Assembly: GCF_001984575.1 (NCBI RefSeq)
Contig: NZ_LZNS01000001.1
Span: 2,399,355 to 2,463,354, forward strand
Source of the DNA: Streptomyces sp. MP131-18
Lineage (GTDB): Bacteria > Actinomycetota > Actinomycetes > Streptomycetales > Streptomycetaceae
Direction of reading: 5' to 3'
Length of the DNA stretch: 64,000 bases
Under the pieces are notes generated by a model, which was given only the letters and a program-made list of their open reading frames with translations, made no database searches and had not been told where the DNA came from. A program made the translations under genes and the position numbers. Shown here piece after piece: positions 35,251 to 42,767 of the stretch (position 1 is its first letter; every line of letters starts with the position of its first letter).

Positions 35251-36152
35251 CCGGCGCACAGGGGCCGCCACGGGACGAGGGGGCCGAGGTGAACGAGGTG
35301 GAACAGGCCGCAAGACCCCGCCGGGAGCCGGCCGGGGCAGCCATTCCCGGACAGCAGGAGCCTGCCGCGCCCGCACAGCGGCGGGTACTGCCCGACCCGC
35401 ACGACCGCGGGGCGGCACGTGATCTCTTCGTCGAGCTGCGCAAGCTGCCCGACGGCTCGTCGGAGCGAGCCGAGCTGCGCAACAGCCTGGTGCGGATGCA
35501 CCTGCCGCTGGTGGAGCACCTGGCCCGCCGCTTCCGCAACCGCGGGGAGCCGCTCGACGACCTGACGCAGGTGGCGACCATCGGCCTGATCAAGTCGGTG
35601 GACCGCTTCGACCCGGAGCGCGGCGTGGAGTTCTCCACGTACGCCACGCCCACCGTGGTCGGCGAGATCAAGCGGCACTTCCGGGACAAGGGCTGGGCGG
35701 TGCGCGTGCCGCGGCGGCTCCAGGAGCTGCGGCTGTCCCTCAGCCAGGCGACCGCGGAGCTGTCCCAGCAGCACGGCCGGGCGCCGACCGTGCACGAGCT
35801 GGCGCAGCGCCTCAGCATCTCCGAGGAGGACGTGCTCGAGGGCCTCGAATCGGCGAACGCGTACAGCACCCTGTCCCTCGACGTGCCGGACACCGATGAC
35901 GAGTCGCCTGCCGTGGCCGACACTCTGGGCGCCGAGGACGACGCCCTGGAGGGCGTGGAGTACCGCGAGTCGCTGAAGCCGCTGCTCGAAGAGCTGCCGC
36001 CGCGGGAGAAGAAGATCCTGCTGCTGCGCTTCTTCGGCAACATGACGCAGTCGCAGATCGCCCAGGAGGTCGGCATCTCGCAGATGCACGTCTCCCGGCT
36101 GCTGGCCCGCACGCTCGCGCAGTTGCGCGAGAAGCTGCTGGTGGAGGAGTAA
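35247..36152 (+). CDS. sigH: SigB/F-family RNA polymerase sigma factor (SigH type)
   Basis: The 301-residue sigma factor has region 2 in ARRFRNRGEPLDDLTQVATIGL and DRFDPERGVEFSTYA, region 3 around QELRLSLSQATAELSQQHGR, and the region 4 helix-turn-helix in MTQSQIAQEVGISQMHVSRLL. The first 60 residues are a variable Pro/Arg-rich extension. It belongs to the SigB/SigF stress-and-development group. The gene lies directly behind its presumed antagonist, with a GTGA overlap at 35247. The name sigH rests on the neighbours (anti-sigma gene, lipid kinase, wblE, das operon), which match the S. coelicolor sigH region as I recall it. Confidence 0.8.
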   Translation: MTGAQGPPRDEGAEVNEVEQAARPRREPAGAAIPGQQEPAAPAQRRVLPDPHDRGAARDLFVELRKLPDGSSERAELRNSLVRMHLPLVEHLARRFRNRGEPLDDLTQVATIGLIKSVDRFDPERGVEFSTYATPTVVGEIKRHFRDKGWAVRVPRRLQELRLSLSQATAELSQQHGRAPTVHELAQRLSISEEDVLEGLESANAYSTLSLDVPDTDDESPAVADTLGAEDDALEGVEYRESLKPLLEELPPREKKILLLRFFGNMTQSQIAQEVGISQMHVSRLLARTLAQLREKLLVEE

Positions 36153-36171
36153 CGGCCGCGGCCACGTCCCC

Positions 36172-36606
36172 TCAGGCAGTCCCGCGGGGCGCGGCGCCCA
36201 GCGCCGCGGTGGCCGTCGGATTGATCAGGCAGCCGAGCGCGGCGATGGCCGAGAGGCCCAGCGCGGCCGCCGCCACCGGCCAGAGCCCGCCGCTGCCGAA
36301 CAGGGTCCAGGTGACGGGGACGGCGAGCAGCTGCGTCAGCACGGCCGGGCTGCGGCTCCAGCGGCGCAGCCGCCACAGCCCGTGGCCCGCGGACAGCGGC
36401 AGCGCGGACAGGGCCAGCAGCGTCACGGCGCCGGTGAGCGCCTGCGTCGGGTCGTCCGGGTCCCCGGTCACCACGAGGAGCAGCATGGCCGCGCCGACCG
36501 CCGCGATCGCCGCGCCCTGGAGGCCGTTCAGCACGGCCGCGACGGTCACCGTACGCGGACGTCCGGTCACGTCCTGCCCGCTTTGCTGAGTGCTGTTCTC
36601 GCCCAC
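36172..36606 (-). CDS. Small integral membrane protein
   Basis: From GTG 36606 this gives 144 residues with four hydrophobic segments: AVLNGLQGAAIAAVGAAMLLLVV, AVTLLALSALPLSAGHGLW, AVLTQLLAVPVTWTLF, and AAAALGLSAIAALGCL. No known domain is recognised, but genes of this type recur between sigH and the lipid kinase in Streptomyces. It is convergent with sigH and diverges from the kinase. The minus-strand sequence TATACG eight bases before the GTG suggests a leaderless transcript. Longer in-frame readings to 36678 would overlap the kinase start. Confidence 0.7.
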   Translation of the reverse strand: MGENSTQQSGQDVTGRPRTVTVAAVLNGLQGAAIAAVGAAMLLLVVTGDPDDPTQALTGAVTLLALSALPLSAGHGLWRLRRWSRSPAVLTQLLAVPVTWTLFGSGGLWPVAAAALGLSAIAALGCLINPTATAALGAAPRGTA

Positions 36607-36668
36607 CCCGCAAGCGTATAGCCCACCGGCGGCGCCCCGGCCGCCGTGGCCTGGGTACTCTGCCATGC

Positions 36669-37637
36669 ATGCGCGCACTACTCGTGGTCAACCCGGTCGC
36701 CACCACCACCAGCGCGCGGACCCGTGACGTCCTCACCCACGCACTCGCCAGCGACCTGAAGCTGGAGGTCGCCGCGACCGGTTACCGCGGGCACGCGCGG
36801 GAGCTGGCCAGGGAGGCAGCCGAGCAGGGGACCGCGGACCTGGTCATCGCGCTCGGCGGCGACGGCACGGTCAACGAAGTGGTCAACGGCCTGCTGCACC
36901 ACGGCCCGGACACCGGGCAGCTGCCGCGGCTCGCGGTCGTGCCCGGCGGCTCCACGAACGTGTTCGCGCGGGCACTCGGCCTCCCCAACGACGCGGTCGA
37001 GGCCACCGGGGCGCTGCTGGACGCGCTGCACGCGAAGTCGGAACGCGCGGTCGGTCTCGGCCTCGCGGCCGGCACGCCGGACACCCAGGACGCCGAAGTC
37101 CCGCGCCGCTGGTTCACGTTCAACGCGGGGCTCGGTTTCGACGCGGGTGTCGTCGGCCGGGTGGAGTTGCAGCGGGAGCGCGGCAAACGGTCCACGCACG
37201 CGCTGTACGTGCGGCAGGCGATGCGGCAGTTCCTCGGGGACCAGCACCGCACCGCGGGCACGATCACGCTGCGGCGCGCGGGGCACGAGCCGGTGACGGG
37301 GCTCGCGCTGGCGATAGTGTGCAACACCGCGCCGTGGACGTTCCTGGGGAACCGGCCGATGTACGCGGCGCCCCGCGCCTCGTTCGACACCGGGCTCGAC
37401 CTGCTGGGACTCACCCGGCTGTCGTCCGCGGCGGTGACGCGGTACGCGACGCAGCTGCTGCGCAGTTCGCCGGACCGCGGGCCCCGCGGGAAGCATGTGG
37501 TGGCCCTCCACGACGAACCGGACTTCACCTTGCAATCGCAGGTGCCACAGCCGTTTCAGCTTGATGGTGACCACCTCGGACTGCGTACAAGTGTGACCTT
37601 CACAGGCGTACGCCGTGCACTGCGTGTGATTGTGTGA
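36669..37637 (+). CDS. Diacylglycerol kinase family lipid kinase
   Basis: The 322-residue protein starts with LLVVNPVATTTSART, has the nucleotide-binding signature IALGGDGTVNEVVNGL at about 57-72, and PGGSTNVFARALGLPND further on, all features of the DAGK catalytic family. The C-terminal half is the beta-sandwich typical of the fold. It phosphorylates a lipid such as diacylglycerol or a related sphingoid, with substrate uncertain. A TACTCT -10-like box (36656-36661) ends seven bases before the ATG, so translation is probably leaderless. It lies between the small membrane-protein gene and wblE. Confidence 0.88.
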   Translation: MRALLVVNPVATTTSARTRDVLTHALASDLKLEVAATGYRGHARELAREAAEQGTADLVIALGGDGTVNEVVNGLLHHGPDTGQLPRLAVVPGGSTNVFARALGLPNDAVEATGALLDALHAKSERAVGLGLAAGTPDTQDAEVPRRWFTFNAGLGFDAGVVGRVELQRERGKRSTHALYVRQAMRQFLGDQHRTAGTITLRRAGHEPVTGLALAIVCNTAPWTFLGNRPMYAAPRASFDTGLDLLGLTRLSSAAVTRYATQLLRSSPDRGPRGKHVVALHDEPDFTLQSQVPQPFQLDGDHLGLRTSVTFTGVRRALRVIV

Positions 37638-37973
37638 GCAGAAGCCCGCAAACTCCTTCCAGTCGAACGTTTAGTGCAGGCTCCACCCGTCGGAAGTAGG
37701 GCTGTGAGCTAGGCGACACCAAGGATTCAAAAAAAACTTTCCGGAAGGGGTTGTATCCGCAGCCCAGGTTTGCGAACCTCTACATGGCGATCGGGACGGC
37801 CGGGACACACCTCGGCCCCCTTGAGAGTCCGAATCCTCTTCGAGCCTGCGGGTGCCGCAGCGAAGGTCCTCACTGAAGATGCCTGAGCAGCAGCCCGATC
37901 TTTGTCTGGGGATTCGTGAAAGCGTTCACATTCACAAGCAATGTAACTGCAACGTGCAGGAGATGGAGCAGAC
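37638..37973 (+). promoter_or_regulatory. Long leader/promoter region of wblE
   Basis: This 336-bp gap ahead of wblE is clearly less GC-rich than its neighbours. It has a run of eight A residues at about 37731-37738 and several inverted short repeats (for example gtgaaagcgttcac at 37917-37930). A long untranslated leader and several promoters are likely. I could not fit a SigR (GGGAAT/GTT) or SigB-type promoter with correct spacing, and no small gene is supported. Confidence 0.5.
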
Positions 37974-38231
37974 ATGGACTGGCGTCACAGCGCCGTTTGC
38001 CGCGAGGAGGACCCCGAGCTGTTCTTCCCCATCGGCAACACCGGTCCTGCGCTGCTGCAGATCGAGGAAGCCAAGGCCGTCTGCCGCCGCTGCCCCGTCA
38101 TGGAGCAGTGCCTGCAGTGGGCTCTGGAGTCCGGCCAGGACTCCGGCGTCTGGGGCGGAATGAGCGAGGACGAGCGCCGTGCCATGAAGCGCCGCGCCGC
38201 TCGCAACCGGGCGCGCAAGGCCAGCGCCTGA
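37974..38231 (+). CDS. wblE: WhiB-like iron-sulfur regulator WblE
   Basis: The 85-residue protein is a WhiB1/WblE-type regulator. The four cluster cysteines are in AVCREEDPELFF, and AVCRRCPVMEQCLQWALE, followed by the G[VI]WGG turn (SGVWGGMSED) and a basic tail (MKRRAARNRARK) for DNA contact. The [4Fe-4S] form binds the sigma factor region 4 of the major sigma subunit. The sequence is nearly identical to WblE of other Streptomyces as I remember it. ATG 37974 follows GGAG five bases upstream. It sits between the lipid kinase and a histidine kinase, matching the syntenic order near sigH. Confidence 0.93.
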   Translation: MDWRHSAVCREEDPELFFPIGNTGPALLQIEEAKAVCRRCPVMEQCLQWALESGQDSGVWGGMSEDERRAMKRRAARNRARKASA

Positions 38232-38317
38232 GTTATCGGGCGCGCCCTCACGCCCCCGCCACCCGCTGCCCCGAGCCGCAGCACGCGCAGCACCCGTCAG
38301 GTGCCCAACGCGAAACG

Positions 38318-38370
38318 CGCCGATCCCCGACCCGCGAGCACACATCACCGCGGGCCGGGGATCGGCGTTT
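38318..38370. terminator. wblE / histidine kinase bidirectional terminator
   Basis: An 18-bp stem with one mismatch (cgccgatccccg-a-cccgcg on the left) and a 12-base loop ends in TTT. It lies 90 bp after wblE and 38 bp from the stop of the convergent kinase gene. Confidence 0.75.
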
Positions 38371-38407
38371 GTGCGTCCCGGGCTCAGCAGTTCAACGGCT
38401 CAGCGGC

Positions 38408-39907
38408 TCAGCGCTTGGCCCCGTGCCGCTCCAGCGGCAGGTCGAGCGACACGCGCGTGCCGCCGTCCTGGGCCGGCACCATGTCGAAGGTGCCGCCCAA
38501 CTCCCCCTCCACCAGCGTGCGCACGATCTGAAGGCCCAGATTCCCGTCGCTGCGCGGATTGAACGTGCGCGGCAGCCCCTGCCCGTCGTCCTGAACGGTG
38601 ACCAGCAGCCGCCCCGGCTCGCGCGTGCCGTCGGTGCGGGTCGCGTTCACCTCGATCGCGCCGCGCTCCCCCGAGGGGAAGGCGTGTTCAAGTGCGTTCT
38701 GGAGCACCTCGGTCAGGACCATCGACAGCGGGGTCGCGGTCTCGGCGTCCAGGATGCCGAAGCGGCCGGTGCGGCGGCCGATGACCCGGCCGTCCGGGGC
38801 GAGTTCGGCAACCATGGTGATGACGCGGTCGGCGATCTCGTCGAACTCCACCCGCTCGTCCAGATTCTGGGACAGCGTCTCGTGCACGATGGCGATGGAG
38901 CCGACGCGGCGCACCGCCTCGTCCAGGGCGGCTCGCGCGCTGCTGTCGCCGGTGGCGCCGATACGCCGGGACTGGAGGCGCAGCAGCGCCGCGACGGTCT
39001 GGAGATTGTTCTTCACCCGGTGGTGGATCTCCCGGATGGTGGCGTCCTTGGTCATCAACTCGCGCTCGCGCCGCCGCAGTTCGGTCACGTCGCGGAGCAG
39101 TATGAGGGAGCCGATCCGCTCACCCTTCGGCTTCAGCGGGATAGCGCGCAGCTGGATCACACAGTCGTTGCCCTCGATCTCCGCCTCCCGCGGCGCCCAG
39201 CCGCTGGCGAGCTTGACCAGTGACTCGTCCACCGGGCCGCGGGTCGGGGCGAGGTCCGCCGTGGTCGGGCCGAGCGGCAGGCCCACCAGGTCGGCGGCCA
39301 GGCCGAGCCGGTGGTAGGCGGACAGCGCGTTGGGGCTGGCGTACTGCACGACGCCCTCGGCATCCAGCCGGATGAAGCCGTCGCCCACGCGCGGCGCACG
39401 GTCCATGCCGACCTGCTGCCCCGGGAAGGGGAAGGCGCCCCCGGCGATCATCTGGGCGAGGTCGGACGCGCTCTGGAGGTAGGTCAGCTCCAGGCGGCTG
39501 GGGGTGCGCACGGTCAGCAGGTTGGTGTTGCGCGCGATCACGCCGAGCACCCGGCCCTCGCGGCGCACGGGGATGGACTCCACGCGCACCGGCACCTCCT
39601 CGCGCCACTCCGGGTCGCCCTCGCGCACGATCCGGCCCTCGTCGAGGGCGACGTCGAGCAGCGGGCGCCGGCCGCGCGGCACCAGGTGGCCGACCATGTC
39701 GTCCTGGTAGGAGGTGGGCCCGGTGTTGGGCCGCATCTGGGCGACCGAGACGTAGCGGGTGCCGTCGCTGGTCGGCAGCCAGAGCACCAGGTCCGCGAAG
39801 GACAGGTCGGAGAGCAGCTGCCACTCGGACACCAGCAGGTGGAGCCAGTCGAGGTCGTCGTCCGTGAGCTCGGTGTGCTGGCGGACGAGGTCGTTCATGG
39901 AGGGCAC
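38408..39907 (-). CDS. PAS-domain sensor histidine kinase (HisKA_2/HWE type)
   Basis: The 499-residue kinase begins with a GAF-like region (about 1-160: LHLLVSEWQLLSDLSFADLVLWLP), then a PAS domain (GDGFIRLDAEGVVQYASPNALSAYHRLG at about 180-207). The phosphoacceptor His is in IREIHHRVKNNLQTVAALLRLQS, the HisKA_2 motif, and the ATPase domain has TEVLQNALEHAF (N-box) and VQDDGQGLP. It has no membrane segment, so it is cytoplasmic. No response regulator is adjacent. The start is chosen at GTG 39907 because TAAGCT lies seven bases before it (leaderless pattern) and no ribosome site serves ATG 39898. Confidence 0.83.
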   Translation of the reverse strand: MPSMNDLVRQHTELTDDDLDWLHLLVSEWQLLSDLSFADLVLWLPTSDGTRYVSVAQMRPNTGPTSYQDDMVGHLVPRGRRPLLDVALDEGRIVREGDPEWREEVPVRVESIPVRREGRVLGVIARNTNLLTVRTPSRLELTYLQSASDLAQMIAGGAFPFPGQQVGMDRAPRVGDGFIRLDAEGVVQYASPNALSAYHRLGLAADLVGLPLGPTTADLAPTRGPVDESLVKLASGWAPREAEIEGNDCVIQLRAIPLKPKGERIGSLILLRDVTELRRRERELMTKDATIREIHHRVKNNLQTVAALLRLQSRRIGATGDSSARAALDEAVRRVGSIAIVHETLSQNLDERVEFDEIADRVITMVAELAPDGRVIGRRTGRFGILDAETATPLSMVLTEVLQNALEHAFPSGERGAIEVNATRTDGTREPGRLLVTVQDDGQGLPRTFNPRSDGNLGLQIVRTLVEGELGGTFDMVPAQDGGTRVSLDLPLERHGAKR

Positions 39908-40209
39908 ACGGGCGAGCTTACCGGCGCGCGCAAACACGCTCCGGCGCGCTTGAGCCGCGCTCAAGAACCGACGGCGCGAGCCGGGGCAGTCGGACAAGTG
40001 CTTTCAGAGCATGGACACACGACCGCAGTGCGGTTCAGAATGGGGAACGCCAGCGTACTTCTGCTCTCCCCGCACAGGAGGGCAGAGCGAGGCCGCACGA
40101 CGCTATCTGCCCTGACGGCGTCGAAGGCCCGCATCGCTCCGGGCTGCGGTGCCGAGAGGGTTGAGGGTCCCTCCCCGGCGCCGCGGCCCGCGGGTGTGCC
40201 CGGCCCCGG
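39908..40209. other. Gene-free region upstream of the histidine kinase
   Basis: This 302-bp region holds the promoter for the histidine kinase (a -10-like TAAGCT ends about seven bases before its GTG) and the 3' trailer of the TetR gene. A small inverted repeat, ggaccgtgc-like, is not convincing. I see no coding region or known RNA element. Confidence 0.4.
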
Positions 40210-40809
40210 TCACGGGGCGGCGGGCCAGGCGCGCAGCGCCGCCTCCGCGACGGCCTCCAGGGCCGCCCGTTCCACCCCGTCCCGCGCCTGCTGGCTCATG
40301 CCCTGGAGGACCGCGCCGACGAAGCGGGCGAGACCCGCCGCGTCGGTCCCGGCCGGCATCCGCCCCGCGGCGATGTCCGCCCGGATAAGGCTCTCGAACG
40401 CACGCACGTTTTCCTCACGGCGCGCACGCAATCCGGTGGCCACCTGATCCACCGGGCAGTTGAGCGCGGCGGAGGCGATCAGGCAGCCCGGTGGGCGACC
40501 GGGGGCCGTGTACTCGGCGGCGGCCTCGCGCAGGACGCGGGCCACGACCTGCTGCGCGGTGGGCTCCTCGGCCAGGGCCCGGCCGATGAACCCGCCGAAG
40601 CGCTCCCCGAAGCGCTCCACGACCTCCTCGAAGAGGGTCTGCTTGTCCCCGAAGGCGGCGTACAGGCTGGGGGCCCCGATGCCCATGACGCGGGTCAGCT
40701 CGGCGACCGAGGTGGCCTCGTAGCCGCGCTCCCAGAAGACCCACGTCGCCTGGTCGAGGGCGGCCTCCCGGTCGAAGGACCGAGGGCGTCCGCGTGTTCT
40801 CTCCGCCAT
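40210..40809 (-). CDS. TetR/AcrR-family regulator
   Basis: The 199-residue protein has the TetR helix-turn-helix at about 8-55 (GRPRSFDREAALDQATWVFW, then YEATSVAELTRVMGIGAPSLYAAFGDKQTLFEEVV), the pattern of AcrR-type repressors with a TetR C-terminal domain similar to YcdC/other oxidoreductase regulators. ATG 40809 is preferred: TAGAAT (minus strand) lies six bases before it, so the transcript is probably leaderless. It diverges from an SDR oxidoreductase gene about 80 bp away and probably represses it. The effector is unknown. Confidence 0.85.
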   Translation of the reverse strand: MAERTRGRPRSFDREAALDQATWVFWERGYEATSVAELTRVMGIGAPSLYAAFGDKQTLFEEVVERFGERFGGFIGRALAEEPTAQQVVARVLREAAAEYTAPGRPPGCLIASAALNCPVDQVATGLRARREENVRAFESLIRADIAAGRMPAGTDAAGLARFVGAVLQGMSQQARDGVERAALEAVAEAALRAWPAAP

Positions 40810-40890
40810 GCCCACATTCTATAGCGCCCGCTTAAAAATGCGTGCTAGCGTTCTTTCTGTAGCAGCCACTAGAGAAAGGCGGGCGGCGCC

Positions 40891-41652
40891 ATGGGCACGC
40901 TCACGGGAAAGACGGCGCTGGTCACCGGCGCGAGCCGCGGCATAGGGCGGGCCATCGCCGAGCGGTTCGGCCGCGAAGGGGCCCGCGTCGCGGTGCACTA
41001 CGGCCGGGACGAGGCCGCGGCCGAGACCACCGTGAAGGCGATCGAGACGGCCGGCGGCAGCGCATTCCCCCTCCGGGCCGAGCTGGGGGCGCCTGGCGAC
41101 GCGGAGGCCCTGTGGGAGGCGTTCGACGAGCGGGCCGACGGCCTCGACATCCTCGTCAACAACGCGGCCATCAACGGCACGCGCCGCGGGGTCGCCGACA
41201 CCGACCGGGCCGAGTTCGAGCAGATCTTCGCGGTGAACGTGACCGCGGTCTTCTTCCTCGTGCAGCACGGCCTCGGCCGGCTGCGGGACGGCGGACGCGT
41301 CATCAACATCAGCACCGGACTGACCCGCAGGGCGGCCGATATGACCGAAGTGCTGGCGTACACCATGTCCAAGGGCGCGCTCGACCAGTTGACGGTCGGC
41401 CTCGCCAAGGAGTTGGGCCCGCGCGGCATCACCGTCAACGGCCTGGCCCCCGGGGTCGTCGACACCGACATGAACGCCGACTGGCTGCGCGCCGGGGGCG
41501 AGGAGGCGCGGCACACGGTGTCGGCGATGTCACCCCTCGGCCGGGTCGCCGACGGCAGTGACATCGCCGACGCCGCCGCGTTCCTCGCCTCCGACGACGG
41601 CCGCTGGGTCACGGGCGACTGGCTGAACGCGACCGGCGGCGCCGTGCTGTGA
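40891..41652 (+). CDS. SDR-family oxidoreductase
   Basis: The 253-residue short-chain dehydrogenase has the NAD(P)-binding motif TGASRGIG at about 13-20, the NNAA box (ILVNNAAING), the catalytic Ser in INISTGLTRRA and the Tyr-x-x-x-Lys pair in LAYTMSKGALDQL, so the active site is complete. The C-terminus (WVTGDWLNATGGAVL) is typical of the classical FabG-like subgroup. It diverges from a TetR-type repressor and is likely its target. The substrate is not predictable. Confidence 0.88.
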   Translation: MGTLTGKTALVTGASRGIGRAIAERFGREGARVAVHYGRDEAAAETTVKAIETAGGSAFPLRAELGAPGDAEALWEAFDERADGLDILVNNAAINGTRRGVADTDRAEFEQIFAVNVTAVFFLVQHGLGRLRDGGRVINISTGLTRRAADMTEVLAYTMSKGALDQLTVGLAKELGPRGITVNGLAPGVVDTDMNADWLRAGGEEARHTVSAMSPLGRVADGSDIADAAAFLASDDGRWVTGDWLNATGGAVL

Positions 41653-41664
41653 CGGGCCGCGGGG

Positions 41665-42738
41665 TCAGCGGGTCTCGGTCACCTTGGCCAGGGCCCGCGG
41701 GGCGTCCGGGTCCTGGCCGCGGGCCAGGGTGACCTCGTAGGCGAGCAGTTGCAGCGGAATGATCTCCAGGATCGGCTGCAACTCCTCGCGCACACCGTCG
41801 GTGGGCAGCGCGAATCCGGCCGACGCAGCCGCCACCTGCGCGCTTGGCCCGATGACCACCAGGTCGGCGCCGCGGTCCTTCAGCCGGTCGAGCACCGGCT
41901 GGAGCGCCTCGCCGCCGCGGCCGTCGGTGACGATGGCGATGACGGGGAAGATGTTGTCGACCATCGCCAGCGGGCCGTGCAGCAGGTCCGCGCCCGAGTA
42001 CGACAGCGCCGGGATGTAGCTGGTCTCCATCAGCTTCAGCGCCGCCTCCTTGGCGGTCGGATAGCCGTAGCCGCGGGAGGTCAGCACCATCCGTTCGGCG
42101 AAGCGGTAGCGCGCCGCCAGCTGCCGGATCTCGTCCTGCCGCGCCAGAATTCGCGTCGCCAGCTCCGGGAGCCGGCCTGCGGCGGCGGTCCCGTCGCCGC
42201 CGCGCAGGCCCTCGGCGAACAGGTAGAGCGCGAGCAGCTCAGCCGTGTACGTCTTGGTGGCCGGCAGGGCCCGCTCCGGCCCGGCCAGCACGTCGACGTG
42301 GAACTCGGCGGCCTCGGCCAGCGGCGAGTCCGCGTTGTTGGTCACGGCCAGCGTGATCGCCCCGCCCGCGCGGGCCGCCTTCGTCGAGGCGACCAGGTCG
42401 GGCGAGCCGCCGGACTGGCTGACGGTGATCACCAGGCAGTCGGCGAGATCCTGCTGGGCCGCGTAAGCGGTCGTCGTCGACATGGACGTCAGGCCGCACG
42501 GCTTCCCCACCAGGATCTCCAGCAGGTACTTCCCGTACAGCGCCGCGTTGTCCGAGGTGCCGCGGGCGGTCAGCAGCACGAACCGCGGCCGCCGCGCGGC
42601 GATCCGCGCCGCGACCTCGCGGATGCGCGGCGCGCCCTCGGCGAGCAGCCGGCGCAGCACGGCGGGCTGCTCGGCCATCTCGGCCGCCATCAGACGGCCG
42701 GGCGGTGCGTCGGGCGGCGCGACAGGGGTGGCTTGCAT
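41665..42738 (-). CDS. SIS-domain sugar-phosphate protein (possible NagB-II-like deaminase)
   Basis: The 357-residue protein has two SIS domains, with ARGTSDNAALYGKYLLEI, VITVSQSGGSPDLVASTKAAR and TSRGYGYPTAKEAALKLMETSYIPA as in the isomerase half of GlmS. There is no glutaminase domain. It is the last gene of the das operon, 30 bp behind dasD. In S. coelicolor this position holds a classical NagB glucosamine-6-phosphate deaminase; a SIS protein here may do the same job (NagB-II/AgaS-type). Function is inferred from context and the phosphosugar fold. Confidence 0.75.
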   Translation of the reverse strand: MQATPVAPPDAPPGRLMAAEMAEQPAVLRRLLAEGAPRIREVAARIAARRPRFVLLTARGTSDNAALYGKYLLEILVGKPCGLTSMSTTTAYAAQQDLADCLVITVSQSGGSPDLVASTKAARAGGAITLAVTNNADSPLAEAAEFHVDVLAGPERALPATKTYTAELLALYLFAEGLRGGDGTAAAGRLPELATRILARQDEIRQLAARYRFAERMVLTSRGYGYPTAKEAALKLMETSYIPALSYSGADLLHGPLAMVDNIFPVIAIVTDGRGGEALQPVLDRLKDRGADLVVIGPSAQVAAASAGFALPTDGVREELQPILEIIPLQLLAYEVTLARGQDPDAPRALAKVTETR

Positions 42739-42767
42739 CGAGGGTTCCCTCCCGGTTGCGGTACCGG

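Noticed and set aside
37731..37930. A SigR-type promoter ahead of wblE
   Set aside because: Sequences resembling GGATT and GTTG occur but the spacing is wrong (8 or 22 bases in place of 18).
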